Below, one piece after another: positions 22,141-33,809 of a DNA stretch of 64,000 nucleotides. Within the stretch, counting starts at the first letter, position 1. Each line of letters starts with the position of its first letter. This stretch comes from Azolla caroliniana (taxonomy: Eukaryota > Polypodiophyta). The position numbers were made by a program, and so were the translations under genes. Below the pieces are notes generated by a model, which had not been told where the DNA came from, made no database searches, and worked only from the letters and a program-made list of their open reading frames with translations. Location of the stretch: NCBI GenBank assembly GCA_043228905.1, contig JBHGNT010000003.1, forward strand, positions 25,048,001-25,112,000, given 5' to 3'.

Positions 22141-22548
22141 AGGGCAAACTTTTAGAGTTTTTTTTGTGTGTAGTTGTTGTTTTTTGTTGTGATTCTTTGT
22201 TGTTGGTGCAAGAAGAAATCAGAGCACGTAACTGTACAAAGAGAGAGAGAGAGACGAGGTCGTTGCCTCTGTTGTAACCGCCGCCTGTGGCGAAGATCCG
22301 AGAGCACGAGGTCGTTGCCTCAGTGATCTCACTGTTGTATATTTCTACATAGTGACAGTTTGCAGCTTGTGGGCTGCCGTGGTTTTTTCCCCTATTTTGG
22401 GGTTTTCCACGTATACCTCCTGTGTACCATTTCTCCTCTTTTGTGTCGCGTTTCATTACCTGTTTTTCTGTGTATGTAAAGAATCTCGGTTGTGGCCGAG
22501 CGTTGGACATAAGGAACGTCAAGTTCTCAACAACCATTATGCTCGTTT

Positions 22549-22690
22549 CTGGGTCAAGTTGCAATGTGATTGACTTGGAATGTCGGGCACCTCCTTCATG
22601 GCTACCGGACTGACACACTAGGCGTGAGCGGTCGGTTCCTTTGTTGTATTACTACTTATTGTTATGTTAAGTGGTTTCCTACCATGCTCA
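22549..22690. repeat. Diverged right-hand copy of the 109-bp/long-tail repeat
   Basis: TGGGTCAAGTTGCAATGTGA, the ACCGGAC/CACACTAGGCG block and ACTACTTATTGTTATGTTAA repeat the sequence at 21640-21775. The sequence after it (ACCATGCTCATTTCTAGG) matches the LTR's right flank (ACCATTATGCTCGTTTCTGG), which shows what an empty site looked like. Confidence 0.85.
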
Positions 22691-25600
22691 TTTCTAGGCT
22701 AGATCCCATCACATCTCTCATTCATTGCATAGTTGGTCACCTATGTCGACTTTTAAAAGATATTTGTCTTGTTGTGTATCATCTATCTAGGAACATGGAC
22801 TCCACAAAGTGCTCACCCTAAAAAGATTATCCATATCACACTGAGTGGGAAGAGTTGGCATTACCCTCCATATATGGGATAGTTTCCCAACAATAAACCT
22901 TTTGCTCGCTTATGTACATCTTTAAGATGGACACATAATTATACGAGAATGATGAAGATGAATTAAAACATCGAGATTATATTCTTATGAACACTCATCG
23001 TGTATAGTCCAACCACACAATCACTTAATGTGGCTATGTTATGGATCAATATTTGCACCACTTCATTGACTTACCACAACCATCCAAATAAGAAAACTCG
23101 GTCACAATGTTGTGTCAAGGGCGGAAAGCATGCTTCGTATACGGAGAGGGCATTTTCATTACTTTCAATGCTTCATTAAGGCCGACATGCATTATTCATG
23201 TATGGAGGGGACTTGCGAATTGCTATATTTTCATGAGTATACAAGTATAGAGGCATGCATATACCATCACAACTTACAAGTATGTATTGGCGTAATTACA
23301 TATCACTCCCTTTTATGGGAATGATATTGAGGAAGGACATTTCATCTCTAGTTTGTATCGTATAGTTTGTTTTAAACATGAATTACCAATAACAATGGAC
23401 TTATTATATTACCACGTATAAATATTCAAATATCATTAAGCATGTGATCATATAACAATTGCTTGTAACATATATTTTAAAATATAGTCATTAACGACCT
23501 ATATTTTTTAAGCCATTTATCTATGTTACTTCTCATTTTCTATTGTATAATAAGTATCTGTTAACATATATGTTATGGAGTGGTCTCCTTAGTTTTCAGA
23601 TAATTAGCTTTGGTCTGGAGTGACATTGTCGACAGTGGGGGTTATGCTAGTCTTGGATTTTGTATTACAAGGGTCTTGTTTGATCTCCAAAAAGTGACTC
23701 ATAGCTAGGGCCAATCCTCCCAATCCATCACTCTTTCGCCCATTACTTCGTTGCGTTCGTCTCTTCTACACATAAGAAATTAGCCACCGGTTCATTAAAA
23801 AACATAAATGTTAAGATCTTGTTTTATAGACATTTGATTACATTGTTAACAATGCATTGTGTGAGACACCAAAATGTGAAAATGTTTGCTTCTCACATAT
23901 AATGTAAGGCACTTCAAGAAAGCCCATGAGAAGTGGGCCTAGTATTAGAACTTTTATCTTTGAGACACAAACTTGGTTTTACAAATCCTTTCTACAAAAC
24001 AAGGCTAGAAAATGGCACGCCATGTTAATAATAAGTCATTCTTCTTACTAAAATAAAAGGGAACAATTTGCAAGCCTCAAAGTTGAGACTAGTTAATGTT
24101 GAGTTTGTGGAAGATGAGGGACAAATAATTAAACAAATAACTAGAGCAAGCAATGCACTAATTGAGGAAAGAAGCCAAACGAGAGGGAATAGGGAGGGAC
24201 ATAAAACACAATTTTGGAAGACCAGGTGTTATTTGTCGGCCTCAACCCTCGAGCAATAGGATGCCAAATTTTGATATCCTAGAGAGAGAGAGAGAGAGAG
24301 AGAGAAAGTGTCAACTACATCTAGAGAGAGGATACATATTGTTAACGAAGAATCTATACCAGTTTTTCAATATCATATGTGCAACAACGAGATGCATTAA
24401 TGGTGAAAAAAACATTGTAAATATGTGCAAGGAGATTTTATTTCCTTTTTTGTAACAAGATCCATCTTATCAAGATAATGCCATATGTTTTGGGAAACTA
24501 GCTTTGTTTCATTAAAAAATCATGACTTAGTTGTAGTATAGGATTTCCAAAATGTTGACACGACAATATCATACAAGAAAAAATCAAGAGAACATGGTAA
24601 ATATCTGTAATCTTAAAAAGTAGATAAACTTAAAAAGAGGAGGGTGAACAAGTTTGTGATTGATTGAGATTGTTCCATGAGATATTCAAACCAGGAGAAT
24701 AAGGAGATAGAAACTTGATTTTTTCATTAGAAATACTTACTAGCAATGTCCTTTGTCATATGCCCAAAAACGGAAAAGTTGGTGGGAGACACTGAAGGTG
24801 AAGGATTTCAATAAAATATTATGCAGGACAAACATATTTCTTTTCAACCCACTTACAAGAAACATCCAAAATTCTTGATAAAAACTAGAGTATCAAGAAC
24901 TAGCTAAATATGCTAGTATTATTTGGGCATTCATTGTATAAGCGTTGACTTTATATGTTACTTTAGGCATGCCACTATTTTAGATATGAACAATTTTAGT
25001 GCTTATAGATTTGTCATTCTAGATGAGTTGCCTCGTCAAAAAGAAAGCTTCATGTAACACTAAAACATGACAATATATATAGTGATAGAGCTCTAAGTTT
25101 GCAACATTACCCACAATGGCTTTAACTTTAAAATTTCATCATACAAATAGTTTGAGATATAATGTGCATAGTATTTTCTTTCTTAAAACATGGCTTTACA
25201 AGTCGTTGTCTATTGTCTTATGACAATGCTAAAATGTTGACACCCCATTGTAATTTTAAATTAGTCTCGAATTACATTGTACATAATTGATAATATATTG
25301 TAATGAACTTAACTTAACAGTGAAAGTTAGCTTACCTTTGTGTCAGTTGATTGTTTAATATGTTTGATCGTTGTTATAGGAGGAGCTTGCTTTCTTTCAG
25401 ACATGAATCTTTCCATTAGTTGGTTGTCCTACAATTGGAAATCAAACAATGAATATTCACAAATATGAATAAAGAAAGGACTCGATTAATCAGATGTTGT
25501 ATTTATTAATTTGGAAGAATGAGGACTTGTTGTTTTGCAAGCTCTAAGTTTTGCTCCATTTGGAATTGCACAAGGTCATCCCTCTCGTCCACATCCATCA

Positions 25601-27100
25601 TCGATTGTAATTGTCTATATATTAGCATTAGTATTATTTGTGATGCAAAGGCCGAGTAATTGAATGGCTCGATAACATAAATTGGTTGATAAATTGAATC
25701 GAGCAATTATGCCTAGGCTTTTTCATATGTTATTATTATTATTATGCTTTCTTTTGTATTTTCTCTCTTTATGTTTCTTGCTTTATTATTTGGATTATAG
25801 TTTCTTGTACAATGCTATGGCATATACATGCATAATATGTTATTTCAAGACAATATATTACAAGAAGTTGAGAACCCATGAAGAACGGATACAAGTAGTT
25901 GAGAAACCCTGAAGACCCTCACATATACCCATGCAATACGCATACGCATTTTCTTTTGGAGCCCTCAACATGACAAAAAACCTTTCTTCTGTAGAATTTT
26001 GTGAAGTTGTCAGCACAAAACATCAAACAACACTATTCACGTATAGAATTTCATTATTGAACAAGCAAGTTACAAGCTTTTGAAGTTGGATATATTGCAC
26101 ATCTATGATTATTGAGTACAACACTACGATGAAATAAACATTAATGTCATACTAAGAATGGTTAGTGCAAGAGGGGAGCAAGTGAGAATATAAGCTCAAG
26201 ATAGATGTAATAATATTATCATTAGGTTTGCAAATTAGATTGCCTTATATAGGCTCACATACAAGAGGTAAGGCCTCATTTAATGAGGTCACATGAGCAT
26301 TGAATGTTATAATGGGGCCATGCGTTTTAATGGAGTAGCATCTAGTGCTCCACTTGCCTTTTCTGTGGGATTCTCTCGTAACTCCTTTTGACCATATTTA
26401 AGATTGAGTTCTTAGGGGTTTAGAAGAGAAATAGATGTTAGTGGGTATTGTCAGAAGAAGCCAATGCAAAAGTTTCATGAGTGTGACATGTGTGAAATCA
26501 CAAAATACTCTTATGGGATCAATGCAAGACCACCCGCAAAGTAGATAAAATTCATCTCACAACCATGTATTGTAGAATGTTGTGCTCTCACATAGCCTAC
26601 TTAAATCCAATGTTGAACAAGCTATCCGAGTTGGCTACCGTAAAAGTATAGGTGTTAACTTCCTTGGTTGGTGAAATAGACCAAGAGTCTATGAAAAATC
26701 ATCGCCCTCTAATGTTTGAATCTTCATTAGCGACCCTCCTTTACTATAGATTTAACGTGACATAGTAAATTGTAACAATCCAGCTCTAGCTACAGAATCT
26801 CAAACATACACTCTTCACAACTATACGTAAACACAAGCTTGATAGTCTATAATAATACATCAATCGTGGCTCTCCATGAGCAACCCTTCTGGAATATAGT
26901 GTAAGTTGTGATGGATAATGCTAGAGTGTGAGTAGGCTACTACCACATACGAGTTAACACTTAGGCATGTATTGGATGCTAAGGTTGGCACACCCCCCAG
27001 ATTGCCTTGCCTTTCGAGTAGGGACAACATCAAAATGGCGAGAGCTTGACTTGGGAGTGTTAGAGGGCCTTGTAAATACGATAGAGATAGGCTTGTAGGA
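22690..27100. other. Gene-poor interval
   Basis: No recognisable gene. A (GA)n run lies at about 24283-24305 and a short ATT-rich stretch near 25731. Small frames (for example 23112-23324) have no family features. AT-rich sequence suggests old, decayed repeats. Confidence 0.4.
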
Positions 27101-27189
27101 AAGTAGAGAGACATGAATGAGATGAAGTATTATTATCTCTGGTGGGGGCAGACGATTTCAGACTGAGCTATAGTATAGGGTTGCAACTA

Positions 27190-27613
27190 ACGTGTTCAAA
27201 GCGGAGTGGGTGGGTGCTGTGAAGAGAAGGAATGTGGCTAGGACACGCTTAGGACAAGCCGTGGCTAGGAATATCAATGTTATTTTCTTCTTCGGATGCC
27301 TCTCGCAATGGTGCGTGGATCAACAAGTCTTCACCTGAACCTAGAACCCGAACCCGGACATGGGCATGTGAGCGCACACCTGCGCATGCACATTATGTTT
27401 TTTTTTTTTGTGTGTGTGTGTGTGCAAATTATTTTGCTTTTTCTAAGAAAGAAAGAAAGAAAGAAAGAGATTTAGCTAATGTGAAGCATAATAATATGTA
27501 TGTTGTGGCAAACTGTAAACAAACAGGTGGCATATCTGCATGTCCATGGAAGCAAATTGAATACATGATTAACCAAAATGATTCTTCTTCTTCTTCTTCT
27601 TCTTCTATATAAA
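27190..27613 (+). promoter_or_regulatory. LEA gene promoter: ACGTG core, RY-like CATGCA, CTT repeats and TATA box
   Basis: A TATATAAA box at 27606-27613 lies 181 bp before the start codon, directly after a (TTC)n run at 27583-27605. Upstream are an ACGTG core at 27190-27194 (the ABRE core of abscisic-acid-responsive promoters), CATGCA at 27385-27390 (RY seed element), a GT run after poly-T near 27396-27424, and (AAAG)n near 27448-27467. The TATA call is good. The other elements are short and could be chance. Confidence 0.6.
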
Positions 27614-27793
27614 GAAACAGAAAGCTTCTCTCCCTTTGCTCTGTCTTAATCCCTTGCATTGCTTTTTCTGGATTGTTTTGTTATCTCTATTTCTAGTGTT
27701 TTTTCTGATTTATTTTCTTCCCAAGATCCTTCCTTTTGTGTGATCATTATCTGCTCAACAGAAGAAGAAGATAGAAGAAGAAGAAGGCGGTAA

Positions 27794-29288
27794 ATGGCGT
27801 CAGAATCTGCTTCCCAGAAAGCTCATGAGACCAAAGAGTCTGCTTCCCAGAAAGCTCATGAGACCACGGAGAGTGCTAAGGTATCTTTTTCTTCGTTTTC
27901 TTAATGGTAAATTTCAATCCTAGCTAATTTTCATGGAAACCAGCTTGCTCCCCCTTCCCTTTTGGATTTGACATGTCAAATCCATTTTTCCTGGGATAAT
28001 GATAATATGTTGGGAGGATGGAAGGTTTAATCTACATATATAGATCAATGAATTGAGTCGATCATAGGGCACAGATCTCATGGGGGATTTTTACTGCATG
28101 TGTTATGATGAAGGGTGTGTCTGCCTGTCTGTTATGTGTGCTGTAGAAAAATCTCTTTTTTCCCACAGATGTATGTAGAAAGAGCTCTCTTTTTTCCAAT
28201 AGATGTATGTATATGTGTTATATAGAAAGCTCTCTTTCTCTTTTTATGTCCAATGGTTCATATGTATGTGATTGTGGTTGTTTTTGTAGGAGAAGGCTTC
28301 TGATGCTTCAAAGATGACCCAAGAGAAGGCCACGGAAGCGAAAGAGGGAAGCAAGGGCATGGTCCAATCAGCTCAAGAGAAGGCATCAGAGACGGCACAA
28401 GCTGCGCAGGCCAAAGCATCGGAGACGGCACAGGCGGCTCAGGAGAAGGCCGAGCAAGCCAAAGAACAAACTGGAAGTGTGTTGCAACAGGTTCGAATGT
28501 TAAATCCCCTTAAACATACATACAAAGAATTAGTATGTTTAAATCCGGATTAAATTGCAAAGAATCTTGTTACAAGAATTAATCAGAATTAAGCTGCAAA
28601 GAATTTATCAGATTTTTTTGTTTAAATCCGGATTTCACTGCAAATAATCTTTTTGTTTGAAGAATTAATCAGAATTATTTTGAAGAATTAATCAGAATTA
28701 TTTGAAGAATTAATCGGAATTTAAGCTGCAAAGAATTTATCGCATTTTTTACTGATTAAATTGCAAAAGAATCTGGGTTCAAAGTATTAATCAGAATTAA
28801 ATGGGAAACAATCAATCCGGATTAATCTTTTTTTAGTACAAAGAACTAGCAATGTTGCCTAATTTGGGTTTGAAGAATTAATCCGAATTAAATTATTGCA
28901 AGTCTTGGGACTTAAATCATCCAAATCCCAAAACCCTAAACCTAAATCCCATTATATGTCTTTTTGAATATAAGGAACACATTAATCTTTTTTTTGAGAG
29001 AACAATGAATTAGTATGCTACATGTTGTGAATGTATAATATAATAAAATGGGTTTGAAGAATTAATCCGAATTAAATTATTGCAAGTTTTGGGACTTAAA
29101 TCATCCAAATCCCATTATATATAAGGTATCTTTTTTTTGAGATAACAAAGAATTAGTATGCTACATGTTGTGAAATGTATAATGTAATAAAAACCTGCCT
29201 GATTCTGGCATGATAGGCAAGCGATAAGGCACGAGAAGCCGTGGAAGCCGTGAAGAGCTCTGTTGGAATGGGTGGAAACAACCCTTAA
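27794..29288 (+). CDS. Small group-3-like LEA protein (three exons, 119 aa)
   Basis: Exons 27794-27880, 28290-28490 and 29217-29288, all GT-AG and in phase, give 119 residues. The protein is strongly hydrophilic, Ala/Lys/Glu/Gln-rich and lacks Cys and Trp. It has 11-residue-like repeats of the LEA_4 type: ESASQKAHETK is nearly repeated at the N-terminus (about 4-26), then AQEKASETAQA-type units at 56-80. The C-terminus is SSVGMGGNNP. Proteins of this type, including the KIN/cold-induced relatives, are disordered in water, fold into amphipathic helices on drying, and protect membranes and proteins in the cytosol. No signal peptide is seen. The N-terminal near-duplication of 33 bp is a recent internal expansion. 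The TATA box and ACGTG core upstream fit stress-inducible expression, which is inference. Whether it belongs to LEA_4 or the shorter KIN type is uncertain. Confidence 0.88.
28500..29200. repeat. GAATTAATC-type degenerate repeats and a 185-bp tandem duplication in LEA intron 2
   Basis: GAATTAATC(A/C)GAATTA recurs many times at 28576-28885, often with CTGCAAAGAATTTATC. A duplication starts GGGTTTGAAGAATTAATCCG at 28865 and again at 29050 (shift 185), each copy continuing to a TAGTATGCTACATGTTGTGA block. Almost the whole 726-bp intron is repeat-derived. Confidence 0.8.
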
Positions 29289-29289
29289 A

Positions 29290-32200
29290 AAAAGAAGAGA
29301 AGAAAGTGTGTCCGGCACCAGAGAAGGGTACTTTTTGAAAATAAAGGCTCCATGAATCAAAAAAACATTGAAACAGATTTTTATGTGAGATTTTCTTGGG
29401 AGCTATTGAAAATATATACATATTATCACTTGGATTATAGTATTTTGTTTTACTTTTCAGTTTGGAGTTTAAATAAATAATGGCATGTAAATTTGGGAGT
29501 AAATCATGATATTGTGAATGAAGCATAATAGTTGGAATGGAATTTGTGATATTTTTTTCTATTGTTACCATACATATCGTGGCACGTATCCTAAACCTTA
29601 ATCTCTACTTTAAGTAGAAGTGATTGTGGAATGAACCCTAAACCTTTAATCTAGAGAAGTGATTGTGGCATGAATCGTAACCTTCGTGACCGTAACCTTC
29701 GTGACCTAAACTTGGAAACTCTAAACCTTGAATGAAGTGGAAATGATTTGTGGCACAAACTCTATTGTGATTGCTCACTTTCACAGCAGTCAAATAAGTT
29801 CATTTTTACACTTGAAGCGCTAAAACCTTTAAAAGATGTGACGAGGCTTTGTTGCTTCATTTATAAATGATGTTTTCTTGTAGCCATTGCAAAGTGGCTT
29901 GTAACATATGAGTTGTATATTATTCTATGTACTTTTTCTTAACTAATGGAAGTAGAATTTTTTTGGAAAAAGAAGTGCTCAATCACTTCTATGTGGCGAA
30001 AATGTGGCACGCACCCTAAACCCTAAACCTTGAAAGGATGTGGGTAAATTGCAAATTATTTGTCGAGAGAAATGTGTGGGTGCTTGTCAATAAAGTTTGC
30101 TTGTAGAAATTGAATATCGTATTGTTAATTTATTGTTTACTTGTTTTCCCTTTTGAAGAAATGTCAAAAGACTTCATTTGAGGTCAGCAACGTGGACTCT
30201 CTACCTCAAGTAGGGTTTTACTTGCATTTTCTCTTATTTGTGGTGAAGTTTTGGTATCTATGTTTAAATTCAATTCACTTGTCCACTCGGATTAATTTCA
30301 CTTTGAGGGACTTTGTATACGTTCCTCGAGAGCTTTGTTAATTTCCAAGAGCTTGTAATTAGACTTCCATTGAAAGCAAATCATTAGCATGAAGAGGCAA
30401 TTGTAGTGTTGATGAGCGAATCAACTATGTAAATGTTGAAGAACCAAATTGTTTGCCATCTCTTTATTCTCGTAGCTATGCTTGTTGCTTTTTTATTCTA
30501 AACTATGCGTGGATGTTGATGTACAAATCGGGAAAAACTGGTTTCCTAAATCTCGAAGGGTGACTTTTTAAAACAATTGTTACACACCAATGACCAACTC
30601 CTCACACCAATAGTATCCAAAATTTTGTATGGTGATTCAATAGGCTATAAATTGTGGGATGGGTTAACAAGTTGCGATCCTCCGTTGAGGCTTGATCATT
30701 ATGATGTAACATTCAATTGTTACATTGGATGCTCAAGACCAAAAGAGGCAACGATTTTGAAACATGGGGTAGTTACAAGATATTCCCCTAAGTGTTATTG
30801 GAGCTTTCATTTGATTGTGTATAACATTCTGTAAGAGGATACAATCTAGGAGTGAATATGACATATGTTTTGTCGATGACTTTTGTGCATGCATATGCAA
30901 ACAATACCATGTGTTTGATTGTCCATGGTTTGGAATTTGACATCCAAAAAGTGTGACAATTATTTGGGGTGTATTTATTGATTGAAAAATGTAAAGAGCC
31001 GAGTATTCATACTCTTTGCTTGTCTAATAAATTATTTTAGCACGCTATTGTGACAATTGGTTATGGCCTACAACAATTAAAATACAAAATGCCCTAGTAA
31101 CATTGGAAACATCAAAGTTACCCTCATGGAGAAAAGGTAAAACAATTAATGTTTCTCAGTGACAATCCATTGTAATTAATCGAATTCTCTCAGCTTTAAC
31201 GTCAACTCTCACGTGTTTTACAAGTCTCACATTCACTATGTCTTTTCATTTCTTTTTCTTTGTAATACTTGGACATATACTAAAACAACACGACAAATTA
31301 CAATACAAAAAAAATAACTCTTGGTATCCTTACTCCAAAGGATATTGAGGATATTCTGGGAAGGTGTTTAAACAATGTAAGGTTATGTACAACTAGCTTG
31401 ACATCTTTGTAACTTTCTCTTTCAAATCATAACTCACATGCTTGATTTGAAAGAGAGAGGGAGAGAGAGAGAGAGAGCTATGAAGCATGTAAGTTCAAAT
31501 GTGAAAGGGAGTGGAGTGTAGTGTCATGATAATCTATCATGAAACTACAGTACCCTTACGTTTACCATTTTTCCTAGCATTAGTAACGTTAATCTTTTTT
31601 ATAATGCCATTGTTCCCGTGAATAAGCAACATACTTTCTATTTCCGTTTGATTATTTTGCATATGAGTGAGTTTGTTGTGCTAATTGCTTATCATTTTAA
31701 GGGGAAAACCATTTAGAGTGTAACGTAGATTTCGTCTTTGGCATGCTTGAGTCTATGAGTGGTTTGACCCATAGTTTGTTTAGAAATTTTTCGTAATTAG
31801 GGTACAATTTCAGGCGGTTTTTACCTCACTAAATAGAAACATTAAATTACCCATTCATCACTAAATATGCATCTCATGTTGAAATGTGCTCAATTACATA
31901 AACCTGAAGACCATGAAGCATTGAAGCATTTAAGTTAATTGTTTGTGGTTGTCATATGTTTGGTAGATGTTTCCAAAGAGCATGTGTGCATTTAACCAGT
32001 GTTGGGTAACGTGTTTTTAAAAATCAAATATTTGTGGGCCATTTGAAAGCAATATTTGTTTCCCAACAATTGCCAAGGCAAAACAATGTTTACCTGTATT
32101 GGTTGTTCCACTAGAGGACACTTTTTATTCAATTGTTTTCCATTGATTTGGTTGATTATATTTATTTATATTGAATCTTGAACTTTGGCCATAACAAAAG

Positions 32201-33740
32201 AATGATTGTACTCATATCCAAAAGGATAACATGTTTAGCTCGGTGAGGCAAAGATAATGTATATTACATTCATGTGGCATGGTGATTGACATAGTCACCA
32301 ACCAACATTATCTTATTAACCTAATGCAGCAAACCAAACTAATGAGGATGATAAATTTTATGCACAACTCACAAGATTGGTGTGGGTAATACAAGAAGCC
32401 TAAATTATCTTGGCAACAATTATCATCCTCATATGTTGTAAGGCCAAGGTATTGAGTTGTAATGGAAGTTAGTGGGGAGGAATAAAAAAGAGCTTTAGAA
32501 TCACTCAGCTTTGATCCTTGCAAATGGATACAAAGGCCAATGAAACCATGTTACCATGTTTAGGATGGACTTCTCTTGGAACTTATAACATTTAGTTCTC
32601 TATGTCTATGTGTTAACTATACTTTGGAAGTGCTAACTTTAACAATGTGATGCATTGTAAGGCATGATCCCAAGGATCCTTTGTTTCATAAACACCTCAC
32701 AAGAGAGGGAATTGTGTCTCGCATAATAGCTAAAGAGCTGATGTTCCATCAAGCTAATCATCAAGTGCTCAATTTTTATAGCTTTCAGTAACATATCCAT
32801 GCATATGTCAAATAAAAAGGCAGAGTGAAATAAACAATCCAGAGGCTCTCCGTCCCTGAACCAGCATACAATATTGACACATTTATCACAAAATTAAGTT
32901 TACCAACAATGAGTAAAAGTCTAAATAACTAAACTTACCATCTACCTAACTTTATTTCTAGATTTGTAACGTTTATTTGTTCCAACCACCCATTAAGATT
33001 GAATCACACCATAGTAAAGTTTCTTGCAACAATCCTTCACTACATTTTAACTATAAATAAGCTTTCTAGATAATGTAGCTGAAAGCCAACAACCATTATC
33101 CACCATACATGTAATGCATATATACTATCAACAGAAAATCAAAACTGAAAACAACATGAAGAGCATTGGATGATTGGTCTAAAACAACATCCCCATGTAT
33201 AGTGTAGAAATAGACACGTTGACTTAACTGATATATACCAGAAAACAGAAACAGGTATCTAAATCAAAACTCCATATAGAAAATGACGAAACAAAGGGCA
33301 TTCATTACAGATGAGTTGGCCATTTTTTCAACTTCTTTAATATGATAAGTTTGTTTGTAGAGGGGGAAACCAAGAAGATGGTCTATATATATATATGGTT
33401 TCTTGAAAGCCTATAATAAATGAGGGTGGAAAAAAAAACAACAAAATAAAAAAGGCAGAGCATTTCTGGATTGCAGACGATAAAGAGACCATCAAAAAGA
33501 CAAACGAAATAATAATGAATGAATGAGTGGGAGAAAAAAGAAAAGGCAACAAAGTTGTGTATGAACTGGTCATGAGTCTTTATCATTAGGCCTATACATA
33601 TGGTTTGGTGTATAACAGCTAACATCCAGCCCAACAATCACAGAAAGAATCAAATCACAGTAAGAAAAAACTAAGCATCCAAATCTATATATGATTAATT
33701 AATTATATTGCCCTTATTTTTAATCCAATTCAATCATTAA
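29290..33740. other. LEA 3' flank and gene-poor interval
   Basis: AATAAA at about 29472 is a candidate poly(A) signal of the LEA gene. From 29590 to 30040 CCTAAACC-type phrases recur, with AAGTGATTGTGGCATGAA repeated near 29612 and 29655; two telomere-like CCCTAAA units sit near 30010. A (GA)n run is at about 31450-31478. No further gene is recognised. Confidence 0.45.
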
Positions 33741-33747
33741 CATTCTC

Positions 33748-33748
33748 C

Positions 33749-33801
<53 letters not shown>
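33748..33801. repeat. (TTA)n microsatellite, about 18 units
   Basis: A nearly perfect trinucleotide run, likely polymorphic. Confidence 0.9.
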
Positions 33802-33805
<4 letters not shown>

Positions 33806-33809
33806 AGCG

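Larger units (their letters stand above)
21786..22532 (+). mobile_element. Solo LTR of a Copia-type retrotransposon, with 5-bp target duplication
   Basis: The 747-bp element begins TGTTG and ends CAACA, perfect 5-bp inverted ends. It is flanked by the direct duplication ACCAT at 21781-21785 and 22533-22537. Removing the element and one ACCAT rejoins the host repeat. Inside are a U3 with four 54-bp repeats (21878-22093), a TATA box TATAAATA (about 22127-22134), and an R/U5 part with the duplicated phrase ACGAGGTCGTTGCCTC (near 22252 and 22299). The U5 phrase with CCCCTATTTTGGGGTTTTCC followed by ACG, near 22390, is of a kind I know from Copia LTRs. No internal domain, primer site or second LTR is present, so the internal part was probably lost by recombination between LTRs. 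Clean ends and an intact target duplication suggest a fairly recent insertion. Confidence 0.88.

Noticed and set aside
22139-22618. 159-codon minus-strand frame
   Set aside because: It lies antisense across the R/U5 part of the solo LTR and its right flank and shows no domain.
30000-30040. Interstitial telomere repeats
   Set aside because: Only two CCCTAAA units; such telo-box phrases are common by chance and in promoters.
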